64,000 nt of DNA from Mytilisepta virgata. Lineage: Eukaryota > Mollusca > Bivalvia > Mytilida > Mytilidae. Shown here in pieces: positions 11,598 through 23,300 of the stretch. Numbering within the stretch: the first letter of the stretch is position 1; each line of letters opens with the position of its first letter. A model generated the notes under the pieces. The model was not told the origin of the DNA and searched no databases. It worked only from the letters and a program-made list of their open reading frames with translations. The DNA lies in assembly GCA_028015205.1 (NCBI GenBank), contig CM051516.1, forward strand, positions 36,098,230-36,162,229. The letters run 5' to 3'. A program made the translations under genes and the position numbers.

Positions 11598-12542
11598 AGC
11601 ATTCGTCCCAAAGCCGCTTTGTAATTTTTTCGTGGATAAGATCTTATTTGTTTTACATATATGATTTCTCCAAAATTCGGAAGAACTAGTAAAATTTCAA
11701 AGTTATATAAGTTATAGTTTGCATATCATTACAACATTCCTTTTATTGTAGTTCTGATCTAAATTTGATATGTGAATTTTTTAAAACCCGCGTCTGAAGC
11801 AAGTGGGACACATAGTAGATTTTCTTTAATCAGTAGATTTCGTCTATTCAGTAGTTAATTATTCTAATAAATTTAAAGGCTTGTAATTTCTACCAGATTT
11901 ACTAGTCCATGACTTCATCCAAAATTATAGGTTAAAATAACTTCGCGATTGGGATGATGTCCCTAATTTAGCAATATATTGTAAATAATAGAGTTCTCCT
12001 GTTTGAAGTTAAATAAGTCACTTTGCTTGTTCAGGATTTTCTAGTCGATTTTTCACAAAGAGAAGTTGTGCTTTTTAATGGTACATTCGATTGGTTTTGT
12101 TTAAAAATCATGATCAGAACTATAGAGTGAAAACTGCTACTGTTTTCTTAATGTGATTCATGTTAAAAAGTGATGTGTTTATTGAAAAGAAATGTCGACA
12201 AATTTGCAGATCAGTCGCGCCATTTTCATCAGCTTTATTTCTTTACAAATCAGGGTACCAATACGATTTCAGTGTTAATCTCCTTAATGGAGTACTGAGA
12301 TATAAGATAAAATTTCATAGAAAGCAAAATCATTTCATTAAAAAATAACATCACTTCGATTAAGTAAAAATGCATATTATTTTAAATTAAGGCCAGCAAA
12401 AAGGCATGTAGTAATTATGTACCATGCCTTTTGTGCCTATGGCTTTTCTTGCTGAAAAATGAGTCTCAAAAGGGGAATGAACCTCTTGAGTGAAATGGGG
12501 GGGGGGGGGGTAGACAATTTAATCACTGAAATCACAGGAATT

Positions 12543-12638
12543 GGAAGTTCTATCAATAAAATTCTGTAAATAATGAAGTCGACTATCAAGTAATATAGTC
12601 GACTTTATTATTTACAGAATTTTATTGATAGAACTTCC
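12543..12638. repeat. Near-perfect 96-bp palindrome (43-bp arms)
   Basis: The arm 12543-12585 (GGAAGTTCTATCAATAAAAT to GAAGTCGACTA) is the reverse complement of 12596-12638 with a single mismatch and a 10-base loop. It could be a minimal foldback/MITE copy. No RNA gene signature is present. Confidence 0.9.
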
Positions 12639-12880
12639 GAAATCACCCACATTCTTACATGCTAGTTTGAAATAGTTTTATCTTGAAGGAATAATCATAG
12701 GGAGTAAAAATAAAAAGACTAAGGTGAAAGCAATGCTGAATCTTATCACTGACGAGTTGTAATTTTCATTAATGGTAGATTACTCCCTTCCTTACATAAC
12801 ACTGTTTGAGAGATCTATAATTTCTCTTTACAGATTGCCATAAGTGAACATGTAATCTTAAGAAATAAAAAAGGTTTCCA

Positions 12881-14049
12881 GGGGTCGTGCTGGCATTAAA
12901 AAACTTATTGCCTAAGCATCATTTTTGTCGCCAGTTTCAAAATTTGTTCACCAAGTCACCCTCCCACTTTTTGAAAAACACGTTTACTATTTGAAATAAC
13001 ATGAAATTATGTGTTTGTTTACTGTTGAAACACCTGCTATGTTTATTAGCCTGATGTAAATTGTTCAATTATCATAGATAATTATATAAAACTAACAAAT
13101 GATGTTTCTTAGTCCCCATTTTAAAATGTTTTCACATTAGCATGATTTGTGTCAGATTTAAAAAAAAAAGATTTAAAAATTCTGTCTCCAGAAACATCAT
13201 CAATTATAAAATTCTGTTGCCAGATTGAATAGAAAAATTGAATTTTGCAACATTGTGAAGCCTGGCGCAGTCCCCGAGTAGAGCATATCTGCAAAATGTT
13301 ATTGCTTGTCCACATATGGTTTGAAATACTAAAAAATGTTTTAAATATCAACAGAAGAGTTAAAGTGACACCAAAACTCTGAAAGGCAGAAAATATACAA
13401 ACACATAATCAATAACTCGCAGGTGCTGAGATCATTGATTGCTCAATTGATTGACCACCCTCTGAGAACAATTCAATTTATACACTAAGGTAATTTGATT
13501 AGTCATGAAACTATTTACACAGTTTCGGCATTGAGTACTGCTGCTGACATTTGACACATTACATGGAAACTTTTATCATAATTAGTTTATCACCTACCAT
13601 GTTTCCAGTCCGAGTTGTGGAATCCCCTACCTTGTTTCCAGTCCGAGTTGTAGAATCACCTACCTTGTTTCCAGTCCGAGTTGTGGAATCACCTACCTTG
13701 TTTCCAGTACATGCTTTTAACAGGTGTTTAAAAGTATTATAAAAATTTCCAATCAGCAAAGATCGTGATGACACTTCCGGTTTAACATCAACAATCACAT
13801 GTGGAACAATCAATGTTTTATTATGCTTGCCATCAAAATAAAGGTCATGTCAGATAAGAGATGAAAGTTAACTGTCATTAAAAATACTTTTCAGATCATG
13901 TAATTAGTAATGAGTAATGAATGAAAGAACAATCGTGTATGTTTCAAAAAGGTGGAGGGTGACTCGGTGAACAAATTTTGAAACTGGCGACAAAAATGAT
14001 GCTTTGGCAATTTATTTGGCGACAAGTTTTTGAATGACCGTGGGACAGA
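12881..14049. mobile_element. Inverted-repeat element that contains a copied gene fragment
   Basis: The segment 12912-12982 (GCATCATTTTTGTCGCCAGT, then CACCAAGTCACCCTCCC) is inverted at about 13943-14020 with only a few differences. Similarity continues more weakly outwards to about 12881 (CAGGGGTCG) and 14049 (CCGTGGGACAG), giving arms of about 110 bp around a ~950-bp interior. The interior includes 13513-13708, a copy of MOLO1-like intron and minisatellite DNA. No transposase ORF was seen, so I read it as a non-autonomous element. Its ends are approximate. Confidence 0.6.
13513..13708. repeat. Copy of 8165-8360 (MOLO1-like intron 2 plus minisatellite units)
   Basis: The 196 bp from ATTTACACAGTTTCGGC to the partial unit ending TTTCCAGT look identical by eye to 8165-8360, in the same orientation, and include the first three minisatellite units. 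The coding exon itself is not included. Past 13708 the sequence departs at once. Confidence 0.9.
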
Positions 14050-14346
14050 TTCTAACAATCCCAATTGGATTCTTATAAATTGCATAGTTAATATCACTTG
14101 ATTAAAACTAAAGTTCAATATTGCTACCATGAAAAGAATAACATGAACACTATTGCATCTTGCTAGCTATATTATAAAAACTCAAATGTTGTGATAAGAA
14201 TGAAAAGGAATTTTATAATCGATCATCATTAGAAAGAAAATAAATACAATTTGGACTGCCATTTCTGACTGTATCTGTTTGTATTTTGTCCTGGGTATTA
14301 TGAAATAAGACTTTCTTAATGCCTTTTTTTCAGTTTTTGATAAATA

Positions 14347-17300
14347 ATGAGTGGTAATTCAAAATTGGCTACTTTGCTACAATACAGATTTGTAAAAAAG
14401 AAAGTTGAGAAACTTCCAACAGAATCCAGTAATGGAAGTACATGTAACACTGAGTCTGGTAACAGTCAAACTAGTCAAGACACAGATGCAACTCTTCCAC
14501 CTTCCATCAGCCATGTAGATAGTACTCCATCCACACCAACAGTCAATGGTAATGTATTTATCTTCAATGTGGTGACTGAACTGCAGTGAAGCTGACCGTT
14601 GCATTCTTTGTGCATAACATGACCTAAACTATTCAATATATTGCTTCATGTCATTAGTCTATACTACAAAAACATTAACACCTGTATCGATTTTGTTATA
14701 CGACCGCAAAATTTTTGCGGTCGTATATTGGTATGACGTTGGCGTCGTCGTCGTCGTCGTCCGTCGTCCGTCGTAGTCTGTAGACATTTGGTTTTCGCAC
14801 TATAAATGTAGTATAAGTTAATAGAAATCTACGAAATTTAAACACAAGGTTTATGACCACAAAAGGAAGGTTGGGATTGTTTTTGGGAGTTTTGGTCCCA
14901 AAAGTTTAAGAATTAGGGGCCAAAAAAGGGTCCAATAAGCATTTTTCTTGGTTTTCGCACAATAAGTCTAGTATAAGTAAATAGAAATCTATGAAATTTT
15001 AACACAAGGTTTATGATCATTTTTTGGAGTTTTGATCCCAACAGTTTAGGAATTAGGGGCTAAAAAAGGGCCCAAATAAGCATTTTTCTTGGTTTTTGCA
15101 CAATAACTGTAGTATAAATAAATAGAAATCTATGATATTAGCTTGGTGGGCTAAGGAAGGTAATCCAAACACATTCCAAACACATTTAAAGTAAAATATT
15201 GTGTATGATTCAATTATGTATAAAGAAATGTTGATTGTTTTTGGGGTGATTTATAGCTGTCAATTTATTTTTAGAACTTACTATGAATTAATATTAATTT
15301 TAGCCATATGTCATTTTTTATTTTAAGACTTCAATGATGTATTTAAATGTTTAATTATGTTTGCAAACTTCATGATAATTTTGAATAGGGATTATGACAT
15401 TATCTTGAGGGAAAGATTTTTTTTTTTGAAAAAGGGAAAGTGGGGGGGGGGGGGGGTGTCAAAATTTATGGGGTAAATATTAAATTGGCGGGGGGTGGGG
15501 AAAATTTTTTTCTCATTTCAGATTTGTACTTAGTTTTGTTATTATGGGCCCAGTTTTCAAGTTGGTTCAAATTGGGGTCCAAAATTAAAGATAAAAAAGG
15601 GGTATTTTTTTTTGGGGGGGGGGGGGGGGGGGGGGGTGGGGCATTTATCCACAGCATATTGTATTGCACAAGAAGAAAAAAGTTGAATATAAATTCAAAT
15701 CATATGACCAATTCTAAGTTTTTTGATTTCACTTATTCTGTGTCATAAACCTATTATGTATCAAATATTTCAATAAATTTTCAATTGCACAGTATTGTGT
15801 AATAGCAAGAAATTGATATGTGCAGAAAGAGAGATAACTCTTTCATTTTAATATCACAAATTTAATATTTTTATCTGTCCAGTTTTATTATGGGCGATAT
15901 TTTTCAGTTGGTCCAAATCTATAAAAAAGGGGTAATTTTTTTTTTTTTGGGGGGGTGGGGGAATTCTAAACAGCATATTGTATTGCACAAGAAACAACAA
16001 CTTCAATATAAATTAAAATCATATGACCAATTATAAATTCTTTCAATTCAATTATTCTGTGTCAGAAACATATTATGTGTCAAATTCTTCAATTGCACAT
16101 TATTAGTTTAATGAACTTCATTGGAAATTTGCCAATATAAAATGTGCTGATGAAAGTTTTTTGTTTATCTCATCTATAATGCCATTTTCAATTGGTTATT
16201 TGGGATTTATATATAAAATCAAATAATACTGATATGGTTTGAATAGGTAAATTAAAAAATTTTAAGTTCTTACAACACATTAATTCTGTGTCAGAAACAT
16301 ATGCTGTGTCAAATATTTATTCACAATCCAAATTCAATGTTGTATCAAGCTTGAATGATGTGTCCATACTTGCCCCAACTGTTCAGGGTTCGACCTCTGC
16401 GGTCGTATCAAGCTGCGCCCAGCGGAGCATTTTATTTCATATTGAGATGAAAAACTGGAATTTAATCATATGACCGTATTGGCAGCTCAGAAAGGCTGTT
16501 GGGTGGAGCGTTTAATTAATATGTAATTTTCAGCCATCAAATGAGAATAACTCAACCTTTTTAAATTTTTGTTGTAAATTTTTTTTTTATGAAATCATGT
16601 GAAAAACAATTTTGCTAATCTAGACTGCAGTTCAGTGGATTCAACAGATTCTTGTAGTTTTTATTTAGCTTAGTTGTTTTCATGCTGGAGGTTTTTATTC
16701 CATTGTATTATTGTTAATTTCTACCTGACATGTTGAAGTGAGATTTGTTATACAGGTACGTGAAAGTGTATTAGCAAGATTGTTATGCTTCAGTGAAAAG
16801 TAAGAAAATCAGGAAAAGCATCAATTAAACATCATCCCATGGGATTGAGCAGAGGGAAAGACTGAATACATCTAAAGGACTTAATAAGGAACAACAGAGG
16901 TGCTTTGCATTATGCGGTACATACTGGTACCTTCCGACTTTCACTAATTCTTCTGGTACGTCATTTCTAAAGAACCACTGTGGTACGGACCAATAAAGTA
17001 ACACGAATCTTTGGTTCAATTCGAACGTACCGCATAATGGAAAGCACCCCAGGTTTTGCCACCAGATAAGCACTAAATGTCCCCAGACAGGTAAGAAGTT
17101 ACAGGTATCATGCAGTAATTATGTAAATATCTGAAGTAAATATATGTTATAGAAATTATGAAATATATTTTTTAGGAGATTCTCAAAGTACTATCCCAGA
17201 GACACCAGAGGTCCCTAGCAGTCCTTCATCCCCAGTGTTCCAACAGAAAAAGTTTCGGAAAAATGTGATAGAATCTGATGAAGAAGTTAACTCCCCAGGA

Positions 17301-20300
17301 GAATGGTTCTCTAAAGACAAAGGAATTGTCATGAATGGAAACAGGTATATTTTTTGTTATTTTTTTATTAGAAAATGACAAAAGCTGTTAAATGCTCTAA
17401 AAAATTAGAGTTGGTAGGTAGGCATTCTTCAAAATTTATGAAAACTTTATAGGCTATCATCATGGCTTATCCAATACTTGTTCAGAAAGTCTGAATGGCC
17501 AAAATATCTTTTGGGTATGTACTGAAATTTAAGGTTGGTCCTGTTACAGAACACAGGATGTTTTGAAATGGCCTAATGGCTATATTTCCTGGTGTATGAT
17601 CTCACTTCCTACAACATTATTTTTGGACCAGAGTACCAGAAAAAACCACAACCTTCTGGCAATGATTCTCAATAAGATTGGAACACCTTGTCACTGGTTG
17701 ATTACAGCTTCAGTGTTGACAGGCTTAATGAGCATTGAAAATGAGAGGATGTGATATATCTTCCAATGAGATGACATCTTTGTCAACAAACTAAAGGTAA
17801 AAAAAAATGTATAGGCCATTGTGTGGCCTTCTGTCATGTCTGTAATGAGTCACAGTATACCTAAATAAAATTAGAAAATTAATAGATAAAATATTTATGT
17901 TAAAAAATTTTTACCTGAGATATATTAATTTTCTTTGCAGCTCTCATTCTACATCAAAAAGAAAACAGCAACTGAATGTGAGACGAGAGCTTCATGGTTC
18001 TTCAGATGAGGAAGAAGAATTGACTGGCGAACAGGCAGATAAAGTCAGACAAATAAAAGAAATGTTCCCAGCATTTGATAATAAAGAGATAATTTCAGTG
18101 CTGAGAATTAAAGATTGGGATGTAGAGCTAGCATTAGATGTCTTCATAGCAGGAAATGTACATGGTAAGGTTACAAAACATGGACCACCAAAATGCCCTC
18201 ATTAGATTAGACATTATTAAGAGTGGTCAATTTTGTAGGTAAGGAGATGCACAAACCCACTTTTTCTTGGTCAAAAGCTCAGCTAGCCTGAAGTATTAAT
18301 TATTTCACAGTGTGTATACCAATCATTAACTAAAATTACACAGATTTTTTTCTTTACAGAAATTCTTACACAAGGAAAGAAAAAGAAGAGAATTATAAGA
18401 TTTAACAGCAGTGACTCAGAACAAACTGATATGGCTCCTCCTAAGAAGAAAGCTCGCCGTGTACAGTCAAGCGATAGTGAAGACAGCCAAACGACTGTAT
18501 CTCAGACCATTGACAGTCAGGCTACAGTTGAATACAATGTAGACAGTCAGGCTACAGAAGAATACAATGTTGACAGTCATGAAACCATTTCATCTTCTCA
18601 GAACAGGAAAGATAAAATCAAATTTCTCCGGGATGCTTTTCCTGAAAAATCCAAAAAGGTTTGAATTTTTACTTATTCCACTTAAAGTTGATAGATGTAA
18701 TTTTAAAAAAAAATCCACAATCAAAACAATTTACTTATTAATTTGTTTCCAATTTATTAAATGGATTTTCTGACAGAAACAATCGGGTTGTTATTTTGGC
18801 AGTGTGTGGCGGGCAGAAAGCTGGCCGAGAGTTTTGTTGAAAACAGTGATGATAGAAATCTTGTTTGCTTCAATTTTGACAGCTCATTTTTGTTTAGGAT
18901 TATATGGACAATTTTGGGCATAATAACATTATAAATAGTAATTTAAAAAGATATTACCACATTAAGAACCCATAAAGAAAAGATAATTGTATCCATGAAT
19001 AAAATTAAGTAAAATTTACAGTATTAAGTCAGTGTTCATAAAGTTTTGATTTCCCAACATTTAAATATATCTTCTAAGGATGTGAGTGTTCAGGGGTTTC
19101 ACTGAATTAATTAAGTGCCTTTTAATGTGTAGTCAACACCAACTTCTTAAGACTGATTGAAAAAAATACAAACAAAAAGAAAAAGTAACATTTAACATCC
19201 TTTTCAGTCACTGAAGAAATTACTGTCAAAGAATGATTGGTCTGTAGAGGCTTGTACAGAGAAACTGAATAGAGAGGCAAAAAGAATGAGAGACGATGAT
19301 GATTATGCTGGTAAGAATACTATACGTATACATAAAAACACACATTTACGCCATCTAAACTTAAATATATGGTTCTTAGACACTGCCTTACTATACTTTT
19401 CATTGTTCGAACCTCAAAGGTTGCATCAGATATACATATCCGATCCAATGTTTTGACATCAGTGATTACTTAGTGCTTGTCTCCTTGTGTATATTGGAAG
19501 AAATTATTAACATATGTATTCTACATGTACATAATGACACAATTAAATGCTTTTAAGTTGGCCAAGAGAAATACAGTGGAACTCTCCTACACCTGCCCCA
19601 CTGAAAACCAGATTCCCCCTGCAAACCGAATATTTTATTCTGGTCCGGAATTTTCATCCATATTTTCAAGTAAAAAATCGTCCAAAAACTGGCCCCTCTG
19701 AATTCCGAATACCGGAGATAATTTGCGGTCCTAAACATATATATTCTCATACCAAAAACACCTCTAAAAACCGGCCGAACTCTCATTCTCTTCATTGCTT
19801 GAGAAGGGTATTTTAAACAAAGCCTCATTGGTACATGTATGTACTGGAAAACTCTATTTAAATAACAGTTTTTAACATCTGTTTCTACCAAAAAAGAACA
19901 TCGAAGCTAAAAGACTACAATTTAGTAACATTTAATAAAAAAACCATGCAAATGTAGTAATTGTGTAATTTTCACACCCTTTGATATTTCAGTTTATTTA
20001 CTTCCGGTCAGATTTCAGTAATGTCTGGAACCTCTAAAAACCTGCCAATTTCTACAGTTCGTTAGCTGTTTGGTTTTCAGAGGTTCCACTGTATATAAAT
20101 TCATTTATTAAAGCATTTTGTTCTGGCCTTGATAACTTTTCTTCGTATTGAGTGTTATAAATGAGAAGTGTGTTGATTTTTTTAAAATTTTTGAAGATGT
20201 ATTTACCTATTTATACCTGTAACTGATCTTTTTGTAATCTTGAACTTCATCAGCAGATGCATTAGGTGATGAAGATGGTGATTATGACAGCGATGAAATA

Positions 20301-23300
20301 GACAGTGAAGACAGTTTAGATGTGAGTACACGTATATTTCTTTGATACCTGTATTTGTACCATCAAGTTGTTTAACTGTTACAGTAATAAAATCTTGTTT
20401 ATAGAATTTGGTATATGTACATTTCCAGTCCAAAAAAGTAAATTTCTAGATATATCAGCAGTAAAAATGTGAATTTGGCCCAATATAACAAAATAAAAAA
20501 AATTATGTAAAAAATATTTTCATAATAATTTATGTAAATTGTATAGGGGAACTCTTCCTGACTTGTTGAAATTATCAGTATCAAAAACTTATATGGTAAG
20601 TAATAGAGTTAATTGGGTTATTTGAAACATAGAGTTTTGTTCTATTTGACCTAGACCGCCATGGCGGTCTCATGGTAGCATGCTCGCCCCGAGTGCGGAA
20701 GGTCGTGGGTTCGATCCCTGGCCGGGTCAATCCAAAGACATTAAAATTGGTATTTGCTGCTTCTCCCCCAAGCACTCGGCATCTAGGAGTAAGAGCAAAG
20801 ACTGGTCGGATCAGAGTCAGTATAATGTGTCCGAGTGAGGTGATATGTCTTCCTGCGGACAGTTACCTCGTGAGCTATTACATTAAAAATCCGACTTAGC
20901 GTGTCGGTCTAGTACATTAAAATTGGTATTTGCTGCTTCTCCCCCAAGCACTCGGCATCTAGGAGTAAGAGCAAAGACTGGTCGGATCAGAGTCAGTATA
21001 ATGTGTCCGAGTGAGGTGATATGTCTTCCTGCTGACAGTTACCTCGTGAGCTAGCACATTAAAAATCCGACTCAGCGTGTCGGTCTAGTACAAAGCAGGG
21101 ATCATATTCATTATCATATCAACATGTTCTCGTCCTGATATTCACCTGGTTGCCACTGGACGTTAAACAACAATTCATCCATCATCCATCTATTTGACCT
21201 AATAAAAAATCACTAAGAAAAAAAAGAATAGATGGTTTTACAGTTGTCTATTGTAACTGTCACTTTAAATGATTAATATTTGTTTTCAGGAAGAAGATAC
21301 TGGGGAGAGGGCTATAATTTTATCTTTCTTTGAAGATGCCACTTTGGAAGAACTCAGTTCAATGCCAGGTGTATCAAAAAAGAAGGCAGAAGTTATCATG
21401 TCACTAAAGCCATTTACTTCCTGGGCCAATTTGGTTTGTATTATTGTCAGTCCTAGCCTATTGTTAGACAATTTGTTTATTGACACCATAGGTTCTATTA
21501 TGCCGGACTTGTATCAGTTCATATACTTTTCATTTTGTACATGTGTTTAGGAAATTATATTTTGGGGTAACCTTTTGAGCCAGATAATTATATCTAGATT
21601 TTTCTTTAACTTGCCTGAAAGAAAGTTTTAAACAAACACAGTCCTAATTGGGTCATAGGTGGCTGAGCATGTGGTCTGTGTTGTTTGTCACAACTACTTA
21701 TGGTCACTAGACTGTCAACAATGAAATTGTGAGCCAACTTTTGATCTTAATTGACAAGGATTTCCAAAGGCAGATTACCTTTTAAAAAGAATACAAGGAT
21801 ATTAAATGGAAATGATGAGCTATTATAAGGGCCATGAAACGACTTATATGTACGAAATACGCAAGTCGAACAAAACTAAATACAAAATCATAAAAAAAAC
21901 CAAAGTTAAAAGTGTGAATTGCCCAATGTTTCGACCAGTATGGCCTTGATCAATAGCAAGAAAAAAAAAATAGATGTTTACTCTTAGAAACCCAGAGCAA
22001 GACTGATTTTATTTATGTTGAACTCGCGCCATCACGCAGTAATATTATTTCCTAAATGTGTTTTAATTCTAGTTAATTACGTACAAGTATTGTTGAAAAA
22101 TATGCTGGGAGCTAATTTTTAATCTCTTTCATAGCCGATTTAAGTTTGTTACAGATTTTTTAACCAATATAAAAAATTATACTTACATATATCTGATGAT
22201 GTCATACACGCACATCAAAAAGAAACTATTTCATGGAATCACTCTGACTCCCAAAATTTTGAAGTTACTCAGCATATTGTAAAAATTTAACATCACTAAC
22301 GTTTATGGAAGAGAGTTAAGTTGGTTGAACTACTTACCGATGCTGAAGATTTTTATGGAAGAGTTGAAGTACAGATTCATGATCGTTAGATTTTTGCATC
22401 ACCCATAAGTGACCCTTTGATCATGTTCTCAGGTAAATAATATCCAGTTTTTGTTTTTAAGGTCGAATCCTTCACGACAACAAAAGGTTTAACATATGAT
22501 GTAATCCACAGCTGTCATGAGGTTATCAGGGTGAGAAATGTTGTGATAAAATTAATGGAAAAATGTGAAAAGATCTCAAAAGAAATGGAGAGTGTTGTAT
22601 CATATCTGACAAACAAAGATGATCTGGAGGATGGTTATGATGATGAAATTCAGATAAAGAAACAACCAGGAAATCTTAATCCCAGGTAAACCTGATAGGT
22701 GATCTTATTCCCAGGTAAACCTGGCAGGTGATCTTAATCTAAGGTAAACCTGACAGGTGATCTTAATCCCAGGTAAACCTGACAGGTGATTTTAATTCCA
22801 GGTAAACCTGATAGGTGATCTTAATCCAAGGTAAACCTAACAGGTGATCTTAATCCCATGTAAATTTGACAGATTATGATAATCCTTGGTAAAATCCAGA
22901 TATTATTAATCCTAGAAAAATATGTAAATAGTCTGAATAAGATGTAAATTTCATATTATCTTGATACCATTCAAACATTTGAATTGACATATGTCCTGGT
23001 GAAATCCAAATGATCTTAGTTCCATTCAAATATTTAAATGATCAGTGAACAGTCTGATGATGTCGATACCAGGCAAGAATTAAAATGGTCTAAATACATA
23101 CTAGGTAAACATTTGGATAATCTTACTAGTATATTAACATCCAACCTATCCTAATCCTAGGTTAACATTTAGATAATCTTAATTTCAGATAAGCATTATA
23201 AGTGTTGTCTTAATGATTGGAAATTTTTTGTCAGCAAATATATACAGTTGAATCCAAAACTTCTATTGTATGAATTCAAATCATTTTATTTTTCGACAGT

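Noticed and set aside
13559..13813. Minus-strand ORF beginning IVPHVIVDVKPEVSSRSLLI before the copied minisatellite
   Set aside because: Could be an exon because a GTAGGT follows, but the donor belongs to the copied array and no partner exon or homology is apparent.
20654..20735. Functional tRNA gene
   Set aside because: Box A and B are present, but the sequence is the head of a SINE with tail and target duplication, and it does not fold into a full cloverleaf by inspection.
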